Shown here in pieces: positions 27,467 to 36,849 of a DNA stretch of 64,000 nucleotides (position 1 is the stretch's first letter; the number at the start of each line of letters is the position of its first letter). The stretch covers positions 134,563,889 through 134,627,888 of the forward strand of contig CANTUZ010000002.1 in assembly GCA_947846985.1 (NCBI GenBank), written 5' to 3'. The DNA is from Fratercula arctica. Taxonomy: Eukaryota > Chordata > Aves > Charadriiformes > Alcidae. Made by a program: the position numbers and the translations under genes. The notes under the pieces were generated by a model, which saw only the letters and a program-made list of their open reading frames with translations, made no database searches and was not told the DNA's origin.

Positions 27467-28300
27467 TGTATTGGGTTTCCATGACAAACTTTTGGTAGGG
27501 GGTGGGCTGCAGGGCTGGTTTCTGTGAGAAGCTGACAGAAACTGTCCCTGTGTTGGATGGAGATAGTTCCAGCCATCTGAAAGATGGACTTGCCACTGGT
27601 CAAGGCTGAGTCAATCAGCGATGGTGGTAGCACCTGTGATAACATATTTAAGAAGTGGAAAAAACTTGCTGCACAAGAGCAACTGGGGAAAGAAGTGAGA
27701 ATATGTGAGAGAAACAATTCTGCAGACACCAAGGCCATTGAAGAAGGAGGGGGAGGAGGTTCTCTGGGTGCTGGGGCAGAGATTCCCCTGCAGCCCACAG
27801 TGAAGACCATGGTGACGTAGGTTGTCCCCCTGCAGCCCATGGAGGCCATTGTACAGCTGATATCCACCCTGCAGCCCATGGGAGGACCCTCACACTGGAG
27901 CAGGAGGATGTGCCCTGAAGGAAGCTGTAACCCCATGGAGAGCCTCTGCTGCAGCAGGTGCCTGTTAGGAACTGTGACCTGTGGAGAGGACCCCACGTTG
28001 AAGCAATTTTTTTTCAGTAGGACATATGGCCCTACAGGGACCCACACTGGAGCAGTCTGCTCCTGAAGGACTGCACCCTGTGGAAAGGACCAATGCTGGA
28101 GCAGTTCATGAAGAACTGCAGCCCATGGGAAGGACCCATGTTCTTGAGTAGTTTGTGGAGGACTGTGTCCTGTGGGTGAGACTCCATGCTGGAGCAGGGG
28201 AAGGCGTGAGGAGGAAGGAGTGGCAGAGATTGTGATGAACTGACTGCAATCCCCATTCCCTGTCCCCCTGTGCTGCTCAGGGAAAGGAGGTAGGGACATA
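27467..28300 (+). mobile_element. Retroviral LTR, 3'-truncated
   Basis: The segment starts with TGTATTGGGTTTCC, the TG end expected of a retroviral LTR, directly after CR1 sequence. It carries a TATA-like 'CATATTTAAG' at 27643-27652, then several degenerate units of about 50-60 bp built on 'CTGCAGCCCATGGAGGACCC...CTGGAGCAG' (about 27,745-28,205), then a 'CCCCATTCCCTGTCCCCCTGTG' type run. I recognise this as a widespread bird endogenous-retrovirus LTR, but I am not certain of its family name. The usual 3' part (poly(A) region and CA end) is missing: the sequence passes into CR1 at about 28,301. No internal gag, pol or env sequence is attached. The 306-codon minus-strand frame over it is antisense to the repeat and is not a gene. 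Confidence 0.65.
27643..27652 (+). promoter_or_regulatory. TATA-like box of the LTR
   Basis: CATATTTAAG lies about 175 bp inside the LTR, where a U3 promoter would place its TATA element. The inference rests on position and sequence only. Activity in the truncated copy is unlikely but untested. Confidence 0.35.
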
Positions 28301-28699
28301 TGATGAAGATATTGAGCAGTATTGGTCCCAGTATGAAGCCTTGAGGAGCACCCCTTGTTACTGGATTCCACTTGGACATTGAGTCATTCGCTGCAACTGT
28401 TTGGATGTGGTCATCAGCCAATTCCTTATCCACCTAACAGTCTACCCATCAAACCCATATCTCTCCAATTTAGAAGAAAGAATGTTGTGGGGGACCATAT
28501 CAAAGGCCTTACAGAAGTCCATGTAGATGGCATCAGTTGCTCTTCCCTTGCCCACTGATGTGATCACTCCATCATAGAATGTCACTTGATTAGTCAGGCA
28601 CAATTTGCCCTTTGTAAAGCCATGTCTCTGATCACTTCCTTGTCTTTTGTATGTTACAATGTCTTCCAGGATGTCTTCCAGGAGGATCTGTTCCATGAT
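28301..28699 (-). mobile_element. CR1 LINE, reverse-transcriptase fragment
   Basis: Minus-strand translation gives recognisable CR1 reverse transcriptase. One frame (28,442-28,696) includes '[19 protein letters not shown]' and '[13 protein letters not shown]', the motif-A region with its catalytic Asp. A second frame (to about 28,302) contains 'GAPQGFILGPILLNIFI', the motif-B region. The two frames are offset, so at least one frameshift has occurred. Motif C (FADD) and all of the thumb are absent because the element is cut at about 28,301 by the LTR. Compared with the longer copy at 54-55 kb, about 600 bp is missing between this piece and the CR1 tail at 27,143-27,466. Confidence 0.85.
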
Positions 28700-29650
28700 T
28701 TCTTATTCCCACTTCTTAATTTGTCTGCAATAAATGTGCACGCTGAAGTATGAAATCTTTGATCCTTGGATGACATCAAATAGACATACGTATTTTGAAC
28801 TTGTGAATTTATAAATATTAAGAAAAAGACAGCAAACTGGGTTGATGGTGAGACATCGTGTTTAAATGAGTTAGTAATTTTGAGACAGAGATTATTATTT
28901 TAAGGATAGCAATGTGCACTACAGTTTTGAATATTGAAGCTAGATTGTCTAGGAACACTGTACACATTGACAAACATTACTATCAGGCACAAGACAAACA
29001 TTACTATCAGGCAAGTGTAATAATTAGCCACTGTTTCCATGTGACCAGCCCTTTTTGTCCTCTTGCCCCTCTATTTCCTACACTTGTTCCTCCCTGAATT
29101 ACCTAAATCTCTCATTTTTCCTGCCTTGGGTTCCACCCCAAAGCATTCCATAAGGAGTCCTATGCAATCCTAAAATGCTCTTCCCCTGCATCCTATCTAT
29201 TTCCCACCTCCAGGCAGAAACTCCTATTAGTCCAAAATGTGATCTGGAGAGCTGCTCCCAATGACTCACGGTGATGGGTTTCACGCCTGGACACTGGGGC
29301 TGAGGATCTTCAGGGGCAACCCTGAAAGGGACCCAGAGCAGGCGTTCATTCCTTGGAGGTCCTTATTTTGGCTTCTGAACTGCCATGGTGCCCCTGTGCT
29401 CCTCTGGGCTTGTCATGATCATTGATGGGTTGATGGTTCCTGTGACGGGCCTGGGAGTAGCTGGGGCATGGTATTGTTCGGGCTCTTCCCAGCTTCCCCA
29501 CTGCCTCTCTGTGCTCCTTTGTACAGATGAATTTTCATCACATAACAATCTTATGTTACACCATGGGTATACCCATAAAGGTGTTTTTATTTAGTCGCTT
29601 TGATGGCTAAAAGGAAGAAGAATGAGTCTAACAACTGGACAGTGTCTGGA
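28700..29650. other. Gene-free sequence
   Basis: No recognised gene or transposon. It includes the 24-bp tandem duplication at 28,969-29,013. Confidence 0.55.
28969..29013. repeat. 24-bp tandem duplication
   Basis: Two adjacent copies of a 24-base unit beginning GACAAACATTACTATCAGG. They are identical over the first 21 bases, and the second copy ends at 29013. The high identity suggests a recent local slippage or duplication. Confidence 0.9.
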
Positions 29651-29654
29651 CAAG

Positions 29655-29815
29655 CAGAAACCTAAGGTCTAATGCTGCCTTCCTCTGTGTCCTTGGGTAA
29701 TTGAATCAGTCTTCAATTATTAGTGTCTCAGTTTCTAAAAGATATATAAGATGACATAGTGGAATCCCAGGGTGATTCTGAAGATTAGCACATAAAAATC
29801 TGGATGATATTCAAA
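29655..29815 (-). mobile_element. MIR-type SINE remnant
   Basis: The + strand reads as a MIR in reverse. 'CTAAGGTCTAATGCTGCCT' matches the reversed 'GGTTCTAATCCTGGCTCTGCC' region, then 'CTGTGTCCTTGGGTAA' matches 'TGTGACCTTGGGCAAG', and 'GTGTCTCAGTTTCTAAAAG' matches 'GCCTCAGTTTCC'. After that comes a degraded 'ATAAGATGACAT...AGGGTGATTCTGAAGATTA' segment. The landmarks fall in the correct order and spacing. It is old and has no coding capacity. Confidence 0.65.
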
Positions 29816-29819
29816 TACC

Positions 29820-31140
29820 AGAACTATGGAGTCAAAGCAAGTTCCAATGGCCAAAGATCAATCACCAAATATTCTGATGACCATCACTGATTTTCTGATA
29901 GACTGCAGTATTTCATATTTTTTTGATACTTGTTAGTTTTTTGCAGTATTTTTAGCTAACAAGGAGTTTTAGTTATGTCTCAGAAAACTATTCATAGCAA
30001 TAGTAGAAAAACACACAAATATTTACAAAAACATCTTTTCTCATAGCATGCCTTGCAATTATAAATGTTTTCTCTTTCTTACAAAGTTCTGCAAGCTAAA
30101 ATCATGCAACACAAAGAGCCAAGGGACCTGCAAGATACTATTAATTGAGGTGTACAATCTCGCTGTTCCCTTGTCTGTTGATTTCCTTAAATAACAGGCT
30201 TGCCTTACAGGGAAATGAAAAAAAGGTGCTACGGCCAACCCCAACAACACATCTTGTCCTGTAGTTAAATTACTCAATATCAATCATTTAACATCCTACT
30301 GTGGAATTCAGTCTCAGTATAATTGTAGTTTCTCATTGCTTTCAGTAAAAAAGGGTTTCATTGTTCAGTTAACGCCACTTGAGAAAAACATTGTGACCAC
30401 TCTAAATAAAAATAAAGCCTCCACTATTCAAATCTGTTATGAAGCAATGTCTCTGGACATAAAAGGACAACCATAATGACTTACCATTGTAGATGCATTA
30501 CTCAGTACACACCCTAACGCTTTTAAAATGTAGTTCACCTAGGAATTGTATAGAAGTATTTAATGTCAAATGACATTTTTCAAGTGATCCTTTTGCTCTT
30601 GCTCATTTTTGCTCAGAGAAGGGGCTGAATGGTATTCGTTTCAAACATGCTTTGTCCTCATGGGAAACATTAAAACAATTCTATAATTTATTATTAGTTG
30701 CAAATATTTTTTTGAAATTTTGGTTTATTGTGAATCTTGATATCAGATTTACAGTTTTAGGGAAGAAAAAGATTCTCTTTGCTGTCATCAAGGATAATCT
30801 CCAGTCAACATTCCTGTATCACTTTTTCAGCAGCAGACCTCTAAAGATGCATTCCTTCAAAAAAAGAAGGGGGGGGGGGGGAAGAGAGAGAAAAATATTT
30901 AATCTTTGTAGTTTACAGCTTTTAATTCTCTGTTTTAGACCTTTGGCAAGAAAGACAGTATTATAAGCCCTGGAGGATATATTTGCAGTCCGTGTGTGCA
31001 TTTGCTCTTTAAAGATGAAACTGAGATAACCAGCTCAGTTCTTATGAGCCTCCAAATAGCTTATCATGAGATGAACTAAACTTGAATGAGAAACCACTTC
31101 AAGGAGAGCTCCATTATATATATTCTGAATTGTAAAGTCT
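29820..31140. other. Gene-free AT-rich sequence
   Basis: No supportable gene. A G12 run followed by AAGAGAGAG lies near 30,868-30,889. Confidence 0.55.
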
Positions 31141-31144
31141 CCAA

Positions 31145-31202
31145 CCCATCCCATCCCATCCCATCCCATCCCACCCCATCCCATCCCATCCCATCCCATC
31201 CC
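31145..31202. repeat. (CCCAT)n pentanucleotide array
   Basis: Twelve C-runs separated by AT (one by a single A, followed by CCCC) on the + strand. The minus strand is therefore (GGGAT)n, with G runs of at least 3 and 1-2-nt loops, which fits an intramolecular G-quadruplex. The flanking CCAACCC and CCGGGAAA are non-repetitive. Confidence 0.95.
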
Positions 31203-31204
31203 GG

Positions 31205-33640
31205 GAAATGCATATGATAAATGTTAATTATAATGGGAATGCTAAAATTCCACTGTGAAGAGGTCCCCAAAGTGACCATCAGCTACAGTTGGCTTTAATC
31301 AGAAACAGGAGTTCTTACCCGCTTCTGGTACAAAAGTACCGGCTCGCTGTGGGAATGGGGCCAAGTTCCTATTTCCTGTGTGCCCTCCTCAATGGATCCG
31401 ACATACTTGTCTTAAAATACCAGTTCACCAGATCAAGTGGCATCAGGTCCCCAAATAAGAAACTTCTTATCTCTTAAATGGACAGAGCCTTTCCAGAGAG
31501 CATCTTTAGCTACTACTTGCGGAGACTCGTTTATGACTTTCTGTGGGATAGAGGAAGCAATAGAGGAAATCGAGAATAGGTAAATCTGTAATCCTGTAGC
31601 TTCGTATCAGTTCACATTAATTACAAGGCTGCATTTATAAGCCGTTCTACTGAGACATTTTATCACTTTGAAGCCAAATGAAACATTCCACACATTCTTT
31701 TGAACCAGCTAAGATAAAAGCAATATATTTGAACTCTGTCACTATCCCGCTCAGGACACTTCCATCTCAGCTAAACTTTGAATGTTATCACTGAAAAGCT
31801 TATTCTTCTTTGAGTTACATCTTTTTAATTGATTTTACTGTATTTCACATCCATGTATTTTTCAGTTCTTTTCAAGTTTCCTCATTTTCTATTCCTATTA
31901 TCCCTTCATTCCTGAGGTATCTTTGTATTCCCACGTATAGTTCAGAGTTTTAAAGACACTTTTCTCCAGATCTTTGCACTTTCATTAGTGTATAGTCAAA
32001 TGGTACTGAGAGATCTTATTATTACTACTTCATACTGTTCATTGCCATCAGACTAATTTCTTCTCTCATGGAACTTCATACAATCCATCATCAATGCCAC
32101 TCCTTTATATTTAGATCAAATGTTGAGGATCTCTTATAAACAAGAATTAATACCTCAAAGCATTCGTTACAAAGGTTGTTTTGTGAAAACCTTACTTTAC
32201 CATCTAACCTCAAATGACACAACAGGCCACGTGCAAAGATGATGTTATTGGGTACAATTCTGTGAGCTAAATTAAGCTGAACCTCTTTATACGGGAACTC
32301 AATCTAATCTGAAGCTGAAATGTGAACATGAAAATGCATCAGATAAAGCACTGGTGTCCTGTTAACAAAGCTTGATGGCAACAGTTCATTTAATGTTCTA
32401 GATACACACCACAGACATTGCCAAAAGCAAATCCAATTAGATATGTGAAGAATTCCTATAGATCTGTTCTCGCTTACTGAAATGTAATAAATGAGAGTAG
32501 ATCTACGTCAATTTGCCATATTAGCTTTTAAGCTGCCTTCAGAATGCTGCATTCTGAAGTAAAAAAATCCAGCAACCGTGGATGTCTATGGAATAATAAA
32601 CCCCTCATTTTCTGTGCCAGGTCATTACTGAGATCTTTATTAACATTGCCGTATATTTGAAATGAGCCCTTTTCTCTGTATTGTATGCATATTTAAGTCT
32701 GAAAAATACAAAAAAGAAGAGATATATATATATTTATATATAAGCTTTGTAGACACCACACAGTTATTTGGCCATAACTGATTACCCCATGCAATTAATT
32801 AAAACTAAATGCCGGCTCATATTCATCACGTATCAGAAGTTCATTTGAATAACAAAAGGCATTAAATACAAAACCGCATCATGAAACAGAATGGTCATTC
32901 AGTCTGGAAAATACAAGTATTCATTAGGGCCGTATTAGGTCATGGCTGCATGAAGGGCATTTAAAATGCAGAAGAAATTGAATAAATAATAAAGTATTTT
33001 TGGAAGCTGATGTTACAAATCAAGATAACTGATCTTCTAAATAAACAAAACCACAAGTTCCACAGACATTAGTGTATAACTCAAGATTCAGCCAATTCAA
33101 AATTGTTTCTGGAGATAATATTTTTTAATGAATGATCACTTTCCAAATAGTTTTTAAAAAGCAGGCACACAACAAACCGTGGCAGACCTCCAACACAGCA
33201 CGAAGAAGTGTGTGTGCATTGACTTAAAAAATGAACAGTCTCATAACACTGCTTGAAGCATATCTTGGGCAGATTAAGCTCTTGAGGAGGTCAAAACCTG
33301 AAGTATTCTGGCCAAAAAAATCAATCCATTCTGTAGAAATTGCTAGGGACTAACTGTATATTGCAAAGATGTTCACAAAAAGAGAAAAACAAAACTTACA
33401 CCTTTGATGGAAGTATTGGCTTGTGATGGAATTGTATGTCATTTTATCTTCTGCCTGCCTGAAAAATGACACTTTTCTGGTTGTAAATGCTGGGAATTTT
33501 GTAGAAGCAAGGAAGTGACAACTTCAGTTGCAAATACTGCACTGTTTCAGTTATAGTACAGGTCTGTGGGTGTGGCCCAAAAGAAATACTAGAACTTCTG
33601 TTTCCATTGGCAGTTATTTGATTGACAACCAATTTTGGTG
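31205..33640. other. Gene-free; possible conserved non-coding elements
   Basis: No exon or transposon seen. Positions about 32,560-33,010 are AT-rich but compositionally complex, with homeodomain-type cores such as CAATTAATTAAAAC (32,792-32,805) and few simple repeats, the look of a vertebrate conserved non-coding element. A short TA repeat lies at 32,722-32,743. Confidence 0.4.
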
Positions 33641-33711
33641 TCTGTCTGTCTGTCTATGTATATATGTATGCATGCATGCATGTACATACATATGTATGTA
33701 TGTATGTATCT
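33641..33711. repeat. TCTG / TATG / CATG microsatellite
   Basis: Compound tetranucleotide repeat: four TCTG-type units, then TATG, then CATG and TATG units. Confidence 0.95.
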
Positions 33712-33714
33712 TAT

Positions 33715-36310
33715 CTTTTTCATTATATGCATTTCAGCAAGAGTTATGCTTAGTTGTTTCCTTGTCCAAACTAAACCAGAAGATTGTCTATTTATCTTCC
33801 CTTGTGTAGTTTTTAGGAGCAGAAAACAATCTCTTCCTGCAGATAGTTGTCTCCACAGTGGTCCAGGGTTGAAGTTACCTTTTTATATTTGGCTGGTATA
33901 ACACTTGAGCTAAAAAGGAATCTTTTCTCCTCTAAAAAGGCCTCAGTTGCCTCCTCCATTCTGTCTAGTAAACAGAGCAAAGAGTACTCTCTCTTTCACC
34001 TCAGCTGGAATCACTAAACTTTTGACTTATTTAGTGTGCAGAGATGCCTCTTATTCATAGGGCTCCTTTGCTCTGCAAAAATGTTGAAATGTAGGTATTT
34101 ACTGCTCCTTTGCTTTAAAGATTCTTAAATAACATTACTGTTTTTATTAAGATATTCCTTCTTGCCTTGAACCGCTTTGCATTGCAGATGTACTGCTTCC
34201 CCAGTAGCTTTGTTTTATCTCAGTAAGATGTTTCATGTCTCAGAACTATGTGTTTGTGAACATGAATTTTTTCAGCATTTCTAACTAATTTTCTGAAAAG
34301 TAATAGTAAAGTATTTTAAATTGTATGAGTTGAAAAGTAGAGATTTATAATTACCTTACTAGACATACAGCATCCATCTCTCTTCGAATGCTTTAACAAC
34401 ACAACAGTGAAATTGTGAAAGGAGGCTTTTGTGACACAACTCTGCCTTCTGTTATAGATTAAAAAGTAGTTTTCATATGAGACATAGCAGACTATTGCAA
34501 TAATTTGATTTATTAGCTGCTTTGTCTTTAACTTATCTTCTATGGTAACAAAACTAAATGAGTTTATATTTACTTGAATATATTAATCTGCTTTAATTAC
34601 CTCAAATAAAATAATAATGGTAATTTGCACCAAATAATACTGCAAGCACTAGTTGCCAATTTGATTTTGGTTAATAAATTAATGTTGTATGAGCTCTGGG
34701 AGAAGCAATGTTTGAGAATTTTGTTTTCTCAATCCACTTGTTTCATGAACACACACAATCCCCTTAGACATCAATAATTTCAAATTAAATGTTTTCCTTA
34801 TTGGTACCCTGCTGACTTTTAGTCTCTGCAAACCCCAAATGAAATGTAAAAATACAGCCAAGTCTCTGTAGTTAAATCTACTGCCAAATAATCAAAGTTT
34901 AAAAATTATATTCTAAAAATGCAGGTTTATTCAAATCTTTGCATTCAAAGACATTTAACAAAGTACTGAAAAGACTTTGATATGCTGCCACAGAGATTAT
35001 AACCACCTAGGGTTTCTGTATAAAATGTAAGTAGATGACCATTTTTTGTTACTCAGAAAGACTCTTGCTTTTAAATTAAAATAATGTTGGTCTGGAATGA
35101 TCTACTTAATATTATTTTTCCTTGTACTTATAAATCACATATTATGAAGAATTAACTGAAATAGTATATGGAAGTAGGTGAGTAATTTTACAGAAGAAAT
35201 TAAGAGTACATAGTATTATTTGGGGGAGATGCACTATTTTTCCCAATGCATTCTTGCTAGATGCTGAAAGATCTTAATTATAAGCAAAGGACAAAGAAAG
35301 CACCAAATAAACCTACTGAAGTGTCTCTGGTCTGCGATGAACAAAAAAAGCTGGGAAAAAATATCATTAGGCATGTTTTATGTTTCTAGAAAATTCTCAA
35401 GTCAAATGCTTTTTGAACAAAGAAATAACAGGCAAGCAATAATTGGGAAATAAGTTGTACAGATTTTTAAATAGTTAAAAAATAAAGAAGTTCTGTCTTT
35501 GATATGCTTTTTATAGCCTTCTTTTTAATATCAAAGTGTGGGGTAGCAAATGTTCCACTGTTTCTTAAGAGAACACTCCCTTTAAAAGAAAACTCAGGGA
35601 CCAAGCTTTTACCAGGGTGTCCATATGTTCTGCCTTGTGGAAAACGTCCACAGATTTGCTGTTTGGAAATCCTATCCACATGGGAAAAAAAAAGGAAGTA
35701 GAAAGCACTTGAGACTCTTGCCCATGATTTCTGGATGTCCCACAGGGCAACTAGAGCAGCTCCAGAAATGTCTAGAAATTCCATATTTTTCACTGTTGAG
35801 GATTTGATAGTCCTATTGTGCAGAGAGAACCTGAGAATGGCACAGGTAGTCTGCTGCATTTAGGATGTGTCTAGCTTTCTGAGCATGACAACATCGGGGG
35901 TATTGGTCTAAGGTTTCCACAGTGTCTTGGTGTTACCTTTTTTCCTCAAAGAAAGTGGTTCTTAGCACAATATTTTTGTGAATATGATTTTTCTAATATC
36001 TTGAAAATTTATACATACAGAAGGCTTTTTGTGATATTTGTTGACTACTTGTTTACCACTTAGACTGAGGAGTAAAAAAGGAAGGATAATAAAAACAAAA
36101 CCAAAACACTTAGAAATATCCTGTAAAATGCTTCTTGTGCTGCCAGTGGTATTGAGTGGCAGAAGGGAATCTCAATCCAAAGTTTTCATGTCCTCATCAA
36201 AACTTCTGATTATTAAATGTAGAATAAAAGTTATCCTAATGAGGATTATTTCTGAATAAATTTCCACGTAATCTTTAACATATAAACTAAGTTTGTACTA
36301 AAAAAACATG
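33715..36310. other. Gene-free sequence
   Basis: AT-rich single-copy sequence. A 130-codon minus frame at 35,467-35,859 overlaps open frames on the other strand and shows no domain, so it is not called. Confidence 0.5.
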
Positions 36311-36311
36311 T

Positions 36312-36500
36312 GTAATAGTGCTTAACTTAATGACCCAAAAGTATTTACATTTGATGTACCTACCTCATACAGCTGTGAGGTAGGTAAGCATGGCTTAGCC
36401 AGTTCTAGTCTAGAAAACTACAGCATCAAGTAGTTCAGTAAAATGACAATGGTTAGCCGCAAATCTGTCATAAGTTCGGAAATGAAGCACAAAGCTATGT
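36312..36500 (+). mobile_element. MIR-type SINE remnant
   Basis: The + strand keeps 'AGTGCTTAAC', then 'CAGCTGTGAGGTAGGTAAGC' (MIR 'CAACCCTGTGAGGTAGGTAC'). Next are 'AGAAAACTACAGCATCAAG' (MIR 'GAAACTGAGGCACAGAGAG') and a worn version of the 'GGTTAAGTGACTTGCCCAAGG...CACAGCAAG' stretch. It lies directly beside the CR1 tail at 36,513. The match is weaker than for the MIR at 29,655. Confidence 0.5.
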
Positions 36501-36512
36501 CTATACTGGTAA

Positions 36513-36690
36513 ACATAGAATCATAGAACCATAGAATTGCCTAGGTTGGAAGGGACCTTTCAGATCATCAAGTCCAATCATCAACCTAACTCTGACAAAA
36601 ACCATCACTAAACCATATCTCTAAGCACTATGTCTACCTGTCTTTTAAATACCTCCAGGGATGGTGACTCAGCCACTCCCTGGGCAGACA
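36513..36690 (-). mobile_element. CR1 LINE, short 3' fragment
   Basis: The + strand starts with 'ATAGAATCATAGAACCATAG', the reversed CR1 tail repeat. 'GTTGGAAGGGACCTTTCAGA', 'ATCATCAAGTCCAA' and 'CCTCCAGGGATGGTGACTC' follow, all matching the copies at 54.3 and 62.1 kb. It is cut after 'CCACTCCCTGGGCAGACATG' at about 36,690, so only the tail and the last few ORF2 codons remain. Confidence 0.9.
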
Positions 36691-36789
36691 TGAGCCTAGC
36701 TACTGGCTTGACCTCTTTTTGTTTGTTGCAACATTGGTGGGATTGTTTACAGAACATATTGGAGCCCTTGGTAGTTAAATCACTCAACT

Positions 36790-36846
36790 ATTATGTTATT
36801 ATTTTTAGTTATTGTTATTTTATTATTGTTATTATTATTATTATTA
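36790..36846. repeat. (TTA)n-rich simple repeat
   Basis: Imperfect TTATTA/TTATTG units ending in five perfect ATT triplets. Confidence 0.85.
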
Positions 36847-36849
36847 GTC

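Noticed and set aside
27451..28371. 306-codon minus-strand open frame, the longest in the window
   Set aside because: It is antisense to an LTR with internal tandem units and runs into CR1 sequence on both sides. The translation is proline- and serine-rich low complexity with no domain.
31076..31279. Minus-strand frame with repeated WDGMG residues
   Set aside because: It is a direct translation of the GGGAT pentanucleotide array, not a protein repeat domain.
35467..35859. 130-codon minus-strand frame
   Set aside because: Open frames also exist on the opposite strand over the same bases. There is no domain, splice context or codon bias that I can point to.
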